Assembly (NCBI GenBank): GCA_900770205.1
Contig: CAAGJV010000126.1
Span: 1-29,268 of the forward strand
DNA: 29,268 bases
Direction of reading: 5' to 3'
DNA from: Desulfovibrionaceae bacterium
GTDB lineage: Bacteria > Desulfobacterota > Desulfovibrionia > Desulfovibrionales > Desulfovibrionaceae
Position numbers and translations under genes: made by a program. Within the stretch, counting starts at the first letter, position 1; each line of letters opens with the position of its first letter. The notes beneath the pieces are model-generated. The model was given only the letters and a program-made list of their open reading frames with translations. It was not told where the DNA came from and did not search any database. Below, piece after piece: positions 1 through 7,425 of this stretch.

Positions 1-494
1 GCACGCTGGGCACGTTCCGGAGGAACAGTAATGATGCCTATTTCAATGCCCAGTTCCGGAACCTTGTCCATAAGGGATTTTGTGCAGTATACTTCGAGGC
101 CGTAAATCTTTTCCCCGATTTTAAAGGGATCGCAGTCGAACGCTCCTACAATGGTAAAGCCATGACGGCGAAATTCCTGGTAATTGAGCAGGGCTCTGCC
201 CATATTGCCAACACCCACAAGGGCAGCACGCCATTCACGATTGGCATTCAGGCATGCTTTAATAACCTCCAGAAGGTACGAAACATAATAGCCCACGCCA
301 CGCACGCCGAACTCACCAAAGTAGGCGAGATCCTTACGGACCTGGGAAGCATTGACATCGCAGGCACGGGAAAGCGGCTCAGAAGAAATGACCTGAACGC
401 CATCCTTATCCATGGCTTCAAGAACCTGGAGATAGGTGGCAAGCCTTTGAATGGTAGCTCGTGGAATATGTTCGTATTTTGGAGTCTGATTCAT
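1..494 (-). CDS. rex: Redox-sensing transcriptional repressor Rex (3' part cut by window edge)
   Basis: 164 codons are visible. The C-terminal part lies beyond the left edge. Rex senses the NADH/NAD+ ratio: it binds operators when NAD+ dominates and leaves them when NADH rises. Residues about 1-85 form the winged-helix domain, with the family stretch SQVRKDLAYFGEFGVRGVGY at 50-69. A Rossmann dinucleotide motif, VGVGNMGRA, lies at about 93-101. The start is the ATG at 494, which follows a modest GTGAG ribosome site. The gene lies downstream of atpE on the same strand, separated by a terminator. In Desulfovibrio vulgaris rex is likewise next to atpE/atpB and represses energy genes such as sat (known from that species, not shown here). 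No clear Rex operator (TTGTGA-N6-TCACAA type) was seen in the window. Confidence 0.95.
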   Translation of the reverse strand, partial: MNQTPKYEHIPRATIQRLATYLQVLEAMDKDGVQVISSEPLSRACDVNASQVRKDLAYFGEFGVRGVGYYVSYLLEVIKACLNANREWRAALVGVGNMGRALLNYQEFRRHGFTIVGAFDCDPFKIGEKIYGLEVYCTKSLMDKVPELGIEIGIITVPPERAQR

Positions 495-510
495 TGTACT
501 CACGGCTCGG

Positions 511-551
511 TTAAAAAATAAAGGGCAGGAAAGAATATATCCTTCCTGCCC
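511..551 (-). terminator. Rho-independent terminator of the atpZ-I-B-E operon
   Basis: On the minus strand a 9-bp stem (GGGCAGGAA/TTCCTGCCC, arms 551-543 and 531-523) with an 11-nt loop is followed by a T-rich tract (TTTATTTTTT). It lies just after the atpE stop codon and before rex. Confidence 0.85.
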
Positions 552-562
552 AACAAATGCAA
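534..562 (-). promoter_or_regulatory. Candidate rex promoter overlapping the atp terminator
   Basis: On the minus strand TTGCAT (562-557) is followed after 17 nt by TATATT (539-534), giving 3/6 and 5/6 matches to sigma-70 boxes. The -10 box lies in the loop of the atp terminator hairpin. A start near 527 would leave a leader of about 33 nt before the rex ATG, and that transcript could not form the hairpin. Prediction by eye only. Confidence 0.4.
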
Positions 563-880
563 CTACATCTTCACGAAGAGCAGGATGAGCGCAACGAGAA
601 GAGCATAGATGACGAGGGATTCGATAAAGGCAAGGCCCAGGATGAGGGACTGGGAAATTTTGCCGGAGGCATCAGGGTTGCGGGCAACGCCTTCGCAGGC
701 CGCTCTGATGGCCGCACCCTGGCCGCAGGCGCCACCGGCAGCGGCAAGGCCGATGCCAAGAGCAATACCGGCAGCAGCAAGGCCGAACCCGCCGGAAACG
801 CCGCCATCGGCAGCAAAGGCAACGGAAGCCATGGCGACAAAGAGAAGAGTGGTCAGAGTAGTAAGAACGATCTTACGCAT
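563..880 (-). CDS. atpE: F0F1 ATP synthase subunit c
   Basis: 105 residues. It is the proteolipid that forms the rotating membrane ring and carries the coupling ion. The start at 880 (MRKIVL) is preferred over upstream in-frame codons because GGAG lies about 10 nt before it and because it gives a clean signal peptide (residues 1-23, ending AFA). Two transmembrane helices flank the conserved polar loop (ARNPDA, 66-71). The ion-binding carboxylate is E87 in AFIESL. Q54 (in GQG) and S88 complete a Gln/Glu/Ser set that aligns with Q32/E65/S66 of the Ilyobacter Na+ ring, which leaves the coupling ion open. A signal peptide on subunit c is common in deltaproteobacteria. It is the last gene of the operon. 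Confidence 0.96.
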   Translation of the reverse strand: MRKIVLTTLTTLLFVAMASVAFAADGGVSGGFGLAAAGIALGIGLAAAGGACGQGAAIRAACEGVARNPDASGKISQSLILGLAFIESLVIYALLVALILLFVKM

Positions 881-937
881 AACAGAACTCCATAATAAGT
901 ATAAGTGTTGAGGCCGTGAGGCCATTCCCCCAAGGTA

Positions 938-1663
938 TCAATGGGCGTGTTCTACCGAACCCTGAATATAAATCATGGAAAGGGTAAAGAGAATGAAGGC
1001 CTGCAGAACTTTGCCCAGCAGGAACAGGAAGTACATCGGCACCGTGCCGAGAAGCACGCCGACATAGATGCTGGCGCCGAAGCCGAAGAAGATGATGAGC
1101 GTCATTTCTTCAGCGAAAATGTTGCCGAAAAGACGAAGCGACATGGAAAGCGGGCGGGCCAGATGAGATATGATCTCAATCGGGAACATGAGGGGAATCA
1201 GCGGCTTGCTCGAACCCGTAAAGTGATGGATATACCTGAAGCCCCATGTACGGATGCCCACATAGTTGTAATAGAGGAACACGCACAGCGCCACGGAAAT
1301 AGTGGTATTCAGGTTTGCAGTGGGGGCATCGCAGCCGGGCACGAGGCCAAGCAGGTTCATTGTCAGCACATAAATGAAGATGGAAGCCAGCAGAGGAACG
1401 AAACGACGGCCTTTTTCCTCGCCAAGATTGTCCAGAATGAACTTTTCAAGCCCATCGACAAGCGCTTCGAAAAAGAGCTGAAGCTTTCCGGGAACAAGGC
1501 TGATATTCCTGCGAACCAGTATGCCGGCCACAAGAAGAACAGCCATGCCAAGCCAGGTGAAAAACACATACTTGGTTTCAATGGTCATGCCCGCCACTGT
1601 GATCTGATCCATGTGGAAAATGGTCGACAGCAGAAGGGGGTGTGCCAGTCCAGATGCAGCCAT
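938..1663 (-). CDS. atpB: F0F1 ATP synthase subunit a
   Basis: 241 residues, five to six membrane helices. Subunit a is the stator channel that passes ions to and from the c ring. The essential arginine is R177 in LSMSLRLFGN, and the family stretch PIEIISHLARP precedes it. AGGAGG lies 6 nt before the ATG at 1663 and excludes the in-frame GTG at 1678, which overlaps the ribosome site. It sits 57 bp upstream of atpE and 25 bp downstream of atpI. The F1 genes and the b subunits are not in the window, so the atp genes are split, as in Desulfovibrio. Confidence 0.97.
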   Translation of the reverse strand: MAASGLAHPLLLSTIFHMDQITVAGMTIETKYVFFTWLGMAVLLVAGILVRRNISLVPGKLQLFFEALVDGLEKFILDNLGEEKGRRFVPLLASIFIYVLTMNLLGLVPGCDAPTANLNTTISVALCVFLYYNYVGIRTWGFRYIHHFTGSSKPLIPLMFPIEIISHLARPLSMSLRLFGNIFAEEMTLIIFFGFGASIYVGVLLGTVPMYFLFLLGKVLQAFILFTLSMIYIQGSVEHAH

Positions 1664-1688
1664 GGAATTCCTCCTCACAAAACCAGCT

Positions 1689-2123
1689 TCAATTCCGGGA
1701 AAAAAACACTGCCGGAAGGATGATAAGTATCATGGCAAAACCAGCTCCCAAAGCCACCGGACTTGCCTGAAAAAATACGAGGGAAACATACACCAAAATT
1801 CCGGTAATGAAAAGCCTCAATTGCGTTCTCAGCAGTAAACCTTTTTTCACAATGGATGCGCGGGATGCCCCCCGTTTATCTTCTTCAGGAATGGAGGAAG
1901 GAAGCGCATGAAGAATGTAGCAGGAAAGAGTATAAAAATTCCAAAAAGATAGAAGCGAAGCTCCCCCGCACCAGAACATGGCGTCTGTAGCAGGAAGAAG
2001 CATGGTTCCGGCAAGGAAAAGCATGGATGAAAAAAGAAAAAAATTTCTCGCCGCCCTGCGCAGAGGCGCATGAATAAAACCTTTTCGCCACAGGTGGCGA
2101 TCGACTTGTTCAATTATGCCCAT
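1689..2123 (-). CDS. atpI: ATP synthase subunit I (AtpI/UncI-like)
   Basis: 144 residues with about four hydrophobic segments (roughly 27-47, 49-73, 100-118, 121-140) and basic ends. Proteins of this type at the head of atp operons help assemble the c ring or supply Mg2+; which applies here is not shown. The start at 2123 lies inside the end of atpZ, with a 14-nt overlap that suggests translational coupling. A GGAG lies 10 nt upstream. Sequence conservation in this family is low, so the call rests on size, membrane pattern and position between atpZ and atpB. Confidence 0.75.
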   Translation of the reverse strand: MGIIEQVDRHLWRKGFIHAPLRRAARNFFLFSSMLFLAGTMLLPATDAMFWCGGASLLSFWNFYTLSCYILHALPSSIPEEDKRGASRASIVKKGLLLRTQLRLFITGILVYVSLVFFQASPVALGAGFAMILIILPAVFFSRN

Positions 2124-2634
2124 GCGTGTTTTTCTCCGTTTCCGCGGCGTTCTCTGATACTACTCTGCTCCGCAGTATGTTCAACGCTTCTTCCAGCTCA
2201 TCGAACTCTTTTTCCCATGGTTCTGCCGTTCCGGCAAGCAGTGCGGCCGCGCTGCCATCGTGCCTGTTTCCCGCGTTCATGGCAGGAGAGGAACCGGAAG
2301 GAGCATCCGGTTTCAGACAAGCTCTTTTTTCAGAGGCGGCAGGGCCCTCTCTCCTGCTTTTCCGTTCCTCTTCCCGCTTTTTCTTCCTGTCGTTTTCCTC
2401 ATTGGCCCTGGCAAGATACCTTGCATCTTCCCATACGTTGCGAAAGCCGGCGATAAGGCCGAGAAGAATACCAGCACCTGCCCCGAAAGGCCATGAATCA
2501 AGCCACTTGTCTGCAAGAAAGCCCAGAGCGAATCCCACCATGGGGCCGGAGACCATGTGCATCCCCATAGTGCCGGCAGTCCCAAGAAGGTTTATCTGCC
2601 CCTCTGCCCTGCCTTTCTTTTCTCTCTCTCCCAT
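2110..2634 (-). CDS. atpZ: AtpZ/AtpI-family protein with long charged C-terminal tail
   Basis: 174 residues. Residues about 17-75 form the small two-helix membrane domain typical of the AtpZ family, with a glycine-rich hairpin (SGPMVGFALGFLADKWL, then GAGAGILLGLIAGFRNVWED). From about residue 76 a long hydrophilic tail follows: a basic/acidic run (80-97), a Ser/Ala/Gly-rich linker (98-137) and a predicted acidic helix (about 139-158, EKEFDELEEALNILRS). Family members are usually only about 80-100 residues long, so the tail is an extension. The start at 2634 has GGAGG 8 nt upstream; the in-frame ATG at 2649 lies before that site. It is the first gene of the operon. Confidence 0.8.
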   Translation of the reverse strand: MGEREKKGRAEGQINLLGTAGTMGMHMVSGPMVGFALGFLADKWLDSWPFGAGAGILLGLIAGFRNVWEDARYLARANEENDRKKKREEERKSRREGPAASEKRACLKPDAPSGSSPAMNAGNRHDGSAAALLAGTAEPWEKEFDELEEALNILRSRVVSENAAETEKNTHGHN

Positions 2635-2685
2635 AATAACGGCCTCCATCCATTAAATGCACTTGGAGTTAGACGCTGTCTGTGT

Positions 2686-2714
2686 TAGGTATCGTCCTGT
2701 GCCTATGCCGTCAA
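2686..2714 (-). promoter_or_regulatory. Weak candidate promoter for the atp operon
   Basis: The 164-bp region between atpZ and the divergent FKBP gene must hold both promoters. On the minus strand TTGACG (2714-2709) is a good -35 box, but the hexamer 17 nt downstream (TACCTA, 2691-2686) is a poor -10 box. No clear promoter was seen for the plus strand. Confidence 0.25.
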
Positions 2715-2798
2715 TCGGAAAGCCAGGGATGAGCTGAGCTTTTCGCTTCCAGCGTTTTTTGTATGCACCGTTTTCAACTCTCTTCCCCAGAGGTTCTC

Positions 2799-3221
2799 AT
2801 GCCCATCAAAAACGGCGATACTGTTTCTGTCCATTATATCGGCACCCTGAACGATGGTTCCGAATTCGATCGTTCCCGCGAAGGAAGCCCCCTTCGCTTC
2901 AAGGTCGGCTCCGGCCAGGTCATCCCCGGCTTCGACAAGGCTGTCCTGGGCCACGAAGCAGGCGACAGATTTTCCGTCACCATTCCAGCAGCGGAAGCCT
3001 ATGGCGAAAAGCAGGACCAGCTTCTTTTTTCCGTTCCCCTGGATCAGGTTCCTCCTTCCATAAAGCCCCAGGCCGGCATGATGCTCCATGTTGCCACCGA
3101 TCAGGGAGAACTGGAAGTTTCCGTCCATCAGGTGACCGAGACGCATATTGTTCTCGATGCCAATCACCCCATGGCCGGCAAAGACCTTACGTTCACTCTT
3201 GAAATCGTATCCATAAATTGA
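2799..3221 (+). CDS. FKBP-type peptidyl-prolyl cis-trans isomerase (SlyD/FkpB-like)
   Basis: 140 residues. It catalyses prolyl cis-trans isomerisation during protein folding, most likely in the cytoplasm since no signal peptide is present. The FKBP fold is split by an insert-in-flap segment, as in SlyD. The N-terminal half is VSVHYIGTLNDGSEFDRS and VGSGQVIPGFDKAV (about residues 8-50), then IPAAEAYGE, the flap domain (about 70-120), and the closing strand DLTFTLEIVSI. It lacks the His/Cys-rich metal-binding tail of E. coli SlyD, so no symbol is assigned. The start at 2799 has GAGG 6 nt upstream. It diverges from the atp operon and precedes glnN by 68 bp. Confidence 0.92.
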   Translation: MPIKNGDTVSVHYIGTLNDGSEFDRSREGSPLRFKVGSGQVIPGFDKAVLGHEAGDRFSVTIPAAEAYGEKQDQLLFSVPLDQVPPSIKPQAGMMLHVATDQGELEVSVHQVTETHIVLDANHPMAGKDLTFTLEIVSIN

Positions 3222-3289
3222 AAAAGAGGTTCTTCTTTTCCGCATAAGGCCCATGCCACAGGGCCGTTACCTTTTTCCAAGGAGTTTGC

Positions 3290-5509
3290 ATGAGTTCTGC
3301 CAATGCCAGCCGAAGCCATGCCGTTCTTTCCGTTGCCACGCGCCGCCGCGATGCGGAATATCTTGCCGCCGCCGCTCACCCTGAAGCCGAAAAGCATACC
3401 GACCCCACCGAATATTACGGCTGCAATGTGTTCGATGACAAGGCCATGCGCAGATACCTGCCCAAAGCGGTATACAAGTCGCTGCGCACCACTATCGACC
3501 TGGGCCGCAAGCTGGATCCGGCCGTTGCCGATGTCGTTGCCAATGCCATGAAATCCTGGGCCATGGAACGCGGGGCGGATCACTACACCCATGTTTTCTA
3601 CCCTCTCACCGGGCTTACGGCAGAAAAGCACGACAGCTTTCTCGACCCAGACGGCAAGGGCGGAGCCCTGGCTCAATTTTCCGGCAGTGCTCTTGTTCAG
3701 GGAGAAGCCGATGGTTCCAGCTTTCCTTCCGGAGGGCTTCGTTCCACCTTTGAAGCCCGGGGATATACCGCCTGGGATGTCACCAGCCCCGCCTACCTTA
3801 TGGAAAGCCCGGCCGGCATGGTTCTGTGCATCCCCACGGTATTTCTTTCCTGGACAGGCATCGCCCTCGATAAGAAAACGCCCATCCTGCGTTCCGGTCA
3901 GGCCCTGAACCAGCAGGCCGCCCGTGTCCTCCGCCTCTTCGGCGTCAACCCCACCATGCCCATCACCTCCAATGGAGGCCTTGAACAGGAATACTTCCTT
4001 ATCGATGGAACCTTCGTTTCCGCAAGGCCCGATCTGCTCATTGCCGGCAGGGCCCTGTACGGAGCAAGGCCCCCCAAGGGGCAGGAGTTTGAAGACCAGT
4101 ACTACGGCGTTATTCCCAGCCGCGTTCTCGGCTTCATGGCCGATGTGGAGAGGCAGCTCTACCGGCTTGGAATACCGGTAAAGACACGCCACAACGAGGT
4201 GGCTCCCAGCCAGTACGAAATTGCTCCCACTTTTGAAGCAGGGAACCTCGCCTGCGACCATAACCAGCTTATCATGACCGTGCTGCGCAAAACCGCCCGC
4301 AGGCACGGCATGTCCTGCCTGCTCCATGAAAAGCCGTTCGACTGCATCAATGGCTCGGGCAAGCACCTGAACTATTCCATCGGCAGCCCGGAAGTAGGCA
4401 ACCTCTTCGCCCCCGGCGACAACCCTCACGAAAACGCTCAGTTCCTTGTTTTCCTGTGTGCCGTTATCCGTGCCCTCCACAGGCACGCCGGCTTTCTGCG
4501 CGCCGTTGTCAGCTCCGCCTCCAACGACAGGCGCCTTGGCGCCAACGAAGCGCCGCCGGCCATCATGTCGCTCTTCCTCGGCGATCAGCTTACCGATATT
4601 CTCGAGCAGTTCCGTGTCGGCCAGGTCGTGGGGGCTTCGGGCAAACGCATGATGAACGTTGGGGTCGATACCCTCCCGCCACTGCCGGCCGACCCGGGAG
4701 ACAGAAACCGCACCAGCCCCTTTGCCTTTGTGGGCAACCGTTTTGAGTTCCGCGCCCTTGGTTCTTCCATGTCTGCAGCGGACTCTCTCGTGGTTCTCAA
4801 CACCATGCTGGCGGAATCGCTGGACTATGCGGCTTCCTTCCTCGAAAACGCTATGCAGAGCAATGAGCTCTCTCTGGGCGAAGCCGTCCAGAAGCTCATC
4901 GAAAACATCATGGAGGAAAACAGTGCCGTTATCTTCAACGGCAACGGCTATTCCGAAATCTGGCAGAAGGAGGCCGAACGCCGCGGCCTGCCGAACTACC
5001 CGGCCACCCCCGATGCCATGCCTGTTTTTTCCTCTCCCGATGTTGTTGAGCTGTGCGAACGCTATCAGGTCTTCTCCAAGCTGGAGCTCAAAGCCCGTGA
5101 AGATATCCAGCTTGAACAGTATATCAAAACGATACATACCGAGTGCAGCCTCTCCATACGCATGGCCCGCACGCAGATATACCCTGCAGCCATTCGCTAC
5201 CGGCAGGAGCTGGCTTCTTCCGTTGCCTCCTGTGCATCGCTCGGGCTGCCGGCGGGAACAGACAGCCTGAAGGAACTTTGCGATGCCATCTCCAAGTTTG
5301 AAGAAGCGCTCCGCGCTCTGGAAACACGCTCGGACAAGCTCAACTGGCAGCCGGAAGAAGAACAGCTCCTCCCCATTGCCCAGGCATGCCTCAACGATGT
5401 GCTCCCTGCCATGGAAGAACTCCGCCAGTGGGCCGATACGCTGGAAACGCTGATCGCCGACGACCTCTGGCCGCTCCCGAGCTACCAGGAAATGCTGTTT
5501 ATGAAATAA
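3290..5509 (+). CDS. glnN: Glutamine synthetase type III
   Basis: 739 residues, the usual size of GSIII (types I and II are about 350-470). It joins ammonia to glutamate using ATP. Motifs: GLEQEYFLID (Glu metal ligands), the GSIII stretch RHNEVAPSQYEIAP at about 299-312, the ATP-loop equivalent NGSGKH at 354-359 (here followed by LNYS rather than the more familiar NNWS), and NRFEFRALGSSMSAA near residue 483. The C-terminal helical extension typical of GSIII (about 600-739) is present. AAGGAG lies 7-8 nt before the ATG. purD starts 16 bp after its stop, so the two are probably co-transcribed. No GlnB/GlnK gene or NtrC-type site was seen nearby. Confidence 0.96.
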   Translation: MSSANASRSHAVLSVATRRRDAEYLAAAAHPEAEKHTDPTEYYGCNVFDDKAMRRYLPKAVYKSLRTTIDLGRKLDPAVADVVANAMKSWAMERGADHYTHVFYPLTGLTAEKHDSFLDPDGKGGALAQFSGSALVQGEADGSSFPSGGLRSTFEARGYTAWDVTSPAYLMESPAGMVLCIPTVFLSWTGIALDKKTPILRSGQALNQQAARVLRLFGVNPTMPITSNGGLEQEYFLIDGTFVSARPDLLIAGRALYGARPPKGQEFEDQYYGVIPSRVLGFMADVERQLYRLGIPVKTRHNEVAPSQYEIAPTFEAGNLACDHNQLIMTVLRKTARRHGMSCLLHEKPFDCINGSGKHLNYSIGSPEVGNLFAPGDNPHENAQFLVFLCAVIRALHRHAGFLRAVVSSASNDRRLGANEAPPAIMSLFLGDQLTDILEQFRVGQVVGASGKRMMNVGVDTLPPLPADPGDRNRTSPFAFVGNRFEFRALGSSMSAADSLVVLNTMLAESLDYAASFLENAMQSNELSLGEAVQKLIENIMEENSAVIFNGNGYSEIWQKEAERRGLPNYPATPDAMPVFSSPDVVELCERYQVFSKLELKAREDIQLEQYIKTIHTECSLSIRMARTQIYPAAIRYRQELASSVASCASLGLPAGTDSLKELCDAISKFEEALRALETRSDKLNWQPEEEQLLPIAQACLNDVLPAMEELRQWADTLETLIADDLWPLPSYQEMLFMK

Positions 5510-5525
5510 CAAGGAAGGAATATCT

Positions 5526-6809
5526 ATGCGCATACTCATCATAGGCTCTGGCGGCCGCGAGCACGCCCTGGCATGGAAACTCAGGCAGTCTCCTGCCGTA
5601 ACCGATATTTTTGTTGCTCCCGGCAATGGCGGTACTGCCTCCATTGCCACCAACATTCCCCTCAAAGACAGCGACATCGCCGGCCTTGTCAGCTTTGCCA
5701 AAGAACAGGCTATCGACCTTGTGGTTCCCGGGCCGGAACTTCCACTCACTCTGGGAGTTGTCGATGCCATGCAGGCAGAGGGAATCCCATGCTTCGGGCC
5801 GGTAGCGGCGTGCGCACGGCTTGAAGGGAGCAAGGCATTTGCCAAGGAAGTCATGCAGGCCGCCGGTGTTCCCACCGCCGCCGCTGGCGTGTTCACCAGC
5901 CGTGCCGAAGCCGATGCCTTTGCGGCCTCTCACAAGGCACCCCTTGTCATCAAAGCCGATGGACTGGCTGCCGGGAAAGGCGTCATTGTTGCCATGACGG
6001 ACGAAGAAGTCCGTTCCGCCCTGGACATGATGTTTGAAAACAGCGCCTTTGGCGAAGCCGGCAATACCGTGCTCATCGAAGAATTTCTTAAGGGAGAGGA
6101 AGTCTCCCTGCTCTGCTTCTGCGATGGGAAAACCGCTCTGCCTCTTCCTTCCGCCCAGGATCACAAAGCGGTTTTCGATGGCGACAAAGGGCCCAATACC
6201 GGCGGCATGGGCGCATACAGCCCCGCCCCCATTCTTCCCGATGAAGAACTCAACGCCATGGCCGATATCGTAGCGCGCCCCATTCTTGCAGAAATGGCGC
6301 GGCGCGGTACGCCTTTCACAGGTATTCTCTACGCCGGCCTCATGATGACCGCCGATGGCCCGAAGGTTCTTGAATACAATGTGCGTTTCGGCGATCCTGA
6401 ATGCCAGCCCCTGCTCATGAGGCTCAAAAACGATCTCACCGATGTCATCAGGGCCTGCCTGGACGGCACGCTCGATACCATTGCTCTGGATATCGAAAAC
6501 CGTTCAGCTCTCGGTGTTGTGCTTACCTCTGCCGGTTATCCGAACGCGTATCCCAAGGGAATGCCCATATCCGGCATCGACCGGGCGGAAGAAAAAGACG
6601 GCGTGCAGGTCTTTCAGGCCGGCACCAGAAAAGAGGGAAGCAGCATCCTTGCCAGCGGCGGCAGAGTTCTGTGTGTCACGGCTCTGGGGGCAAACCTCAG
6701 GGAAGCCCAGCAGAGAGCCTATGAAGGCCTTTCCTGCCTCTCCATGGAGCACAGCCAGTTCCGCACCGATATAGGCCTCAAGGGGTTAAAACGCCTCCAT
6801 CTGGCCTGA
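5526..6809 (+). CDS. purD: Phosphoribosylamine-glycine ligase (GAR synthetase)
   Basis: 427 residues, full length. It performs the second step of purine synthesis: phosphoribosylamine + glycine + ATP to glycinamide ribonucleotide. Visible features are the N-terminal Rossmann-like loop IGSGGREHAL (6-15), the substrate stretch APGNGGTA, the ATP-grasp segment VIKADGLAAGKGV (about 141-153), and the purD signature RFGDPECQPLL (about 288-298). GGAAGGAA lies just upstream of the ATG. It follows glnN by 16 bp and precedes purE by 54 bp, forming a nitrogen/purine cluster. Confidence 0.98.
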   Translation: MRILIIGSGGREHALAWKLRQSPAVTDIFVAPGNGGTASIATNIPLKDSDIAGLVSFAKEQAIDLVVPGPELPLTLGVVDAMQAEGIPCFGPVAACARLEGSKAFAKEVMQAAGVPTAAAGVFTSRAEADAFAASHKAPLVIKADGLAAGKGVIVAMTDEEVRSALDMMFENSAFGEAGNTVLIEEFLKGEEVSLLCFCDGKTALPLPSAQDHKAVFDGDKGPNTGGMGAYSPAPILPDEELNAMADIVARPILAEMARRGTPFTGILYAGLMMTADGPKVLEYNVRFGDPECQPLLMRLKNDLTDVIRACLDGTLDTIALDIENRSALGVVLTSAGYPNAYPKGMPISGIDRAEEKDGVQVFQAGTRKEGSSILASGGRVLCVTALGANLREAQQRAYEGLSCLSMEHSQFRTDIGLKGLKRLHLA

Positions 6810-6863
6810 AGTGCCTTCCATTGAGCGTGCCGGTTCTCCCCGGCCAAACATCAGAGAACAACC

Positions 6864-7358
6864 ATGACTCAAGTCGCCATTTTCATCGGCTCTTCCTCCG
6901 ATGACCCTATTGTCGGCGCATGTGCCGACATATTGAAGAAACTCGGCATCTCCTTCCGCTATACCATTACTTCTGCCCACCGCACCCCTGAACGGACGCA
7001 GCAACTCATGGAGGAGCTGGAAGCGGAAGGCTGCCAGGTATACATCTGCGCCGCCGGCATGGCCGCCCACCTTGCCGGAGCTGTTGCCGCGCGCACCATA
7101 AAGCCGGTTATCGGTATTCCTGTTGCCGGTTCTTCCCTCGGCGGGCTCGATGCCCTGTATGCCACCGTACAGATGCCCTCCGGATTCCCGGTTGCCACGG
7201 TAGCCCTGAACGGCGCCAAGAACGCCGCATGGCTTGCAGCCCAGATAGTGGCGCTGCACGATGAGCGCGTGGCCGCCCTTATCCGCGCAGAACGGGAAGG
7301 GTACAAGAAATCTGTTGAAAAATCAGCTTCCGAACTGGAAGCAAGATACCGCGCATAG
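6864..7358 (+). CDS. purE: 5-(carboxyamino)imidazole ribonucleotide mutase PurE
   Basis: 164 residues. It converts N5-CAIR to CAIR in purine synthesis. The motifs GSSSDDP (9-15), SAHRTPE (about 37-43) and AAHLAG contain the two histidines of class I PurE, so a partner PurK would be expected elsewhere in the genome; none is in the window. Further matches are PVIGIPV and DALYATVQMPSGFPVATVAL. In class II (AIR carboxylase) enzymes the AHRTP motif differs, as I recall the families, which favours class I. It lies downstream of purD. Confidence 0.95.
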   Translation: MTQVAIFIGSSSDDPIVGACADILKKLGISFRYTITSAHRTPERTQQLMEELEAEGCQVYICAAGMAAHLAGAVAARTIKPVIGIPVAGSSLGGLDALYATVQMPSGFPVATVALNGAKNAAWLAAQIVALHDERVAALIRAEREGYKKSVEKSASELEARYRA

Positions 7359-7425
7359 GCATTTTCTTTTCCTGCCGGATTGACGGGCAGGCTCGAACAT
7401 TCTTTTACCGTACAGGAGAAATATC

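Noticed and set aside
941..1723. Plus-strand open frame of 260 codons over atpB
   Set aside because: atpB on the other strand has clear family motifs and a ribosome site; the plus frame shows no domain.
1836..1858. TTTTTTCACAA sequence as a Rex or HcpR half-site near the atp genes
   Set aside because: It lies inside the atpI coding region and lacks the opposite TTGTG half at the right spacing.
3164..5896. Very long open frame (910 codons) on the minus strand across glnN
   Set aside because: It is the mirror of a GC-rich gene whose third positions lack stop-forming bases on the other strand. It has no recognisable motif and spans three well-supported plus-strand genes.
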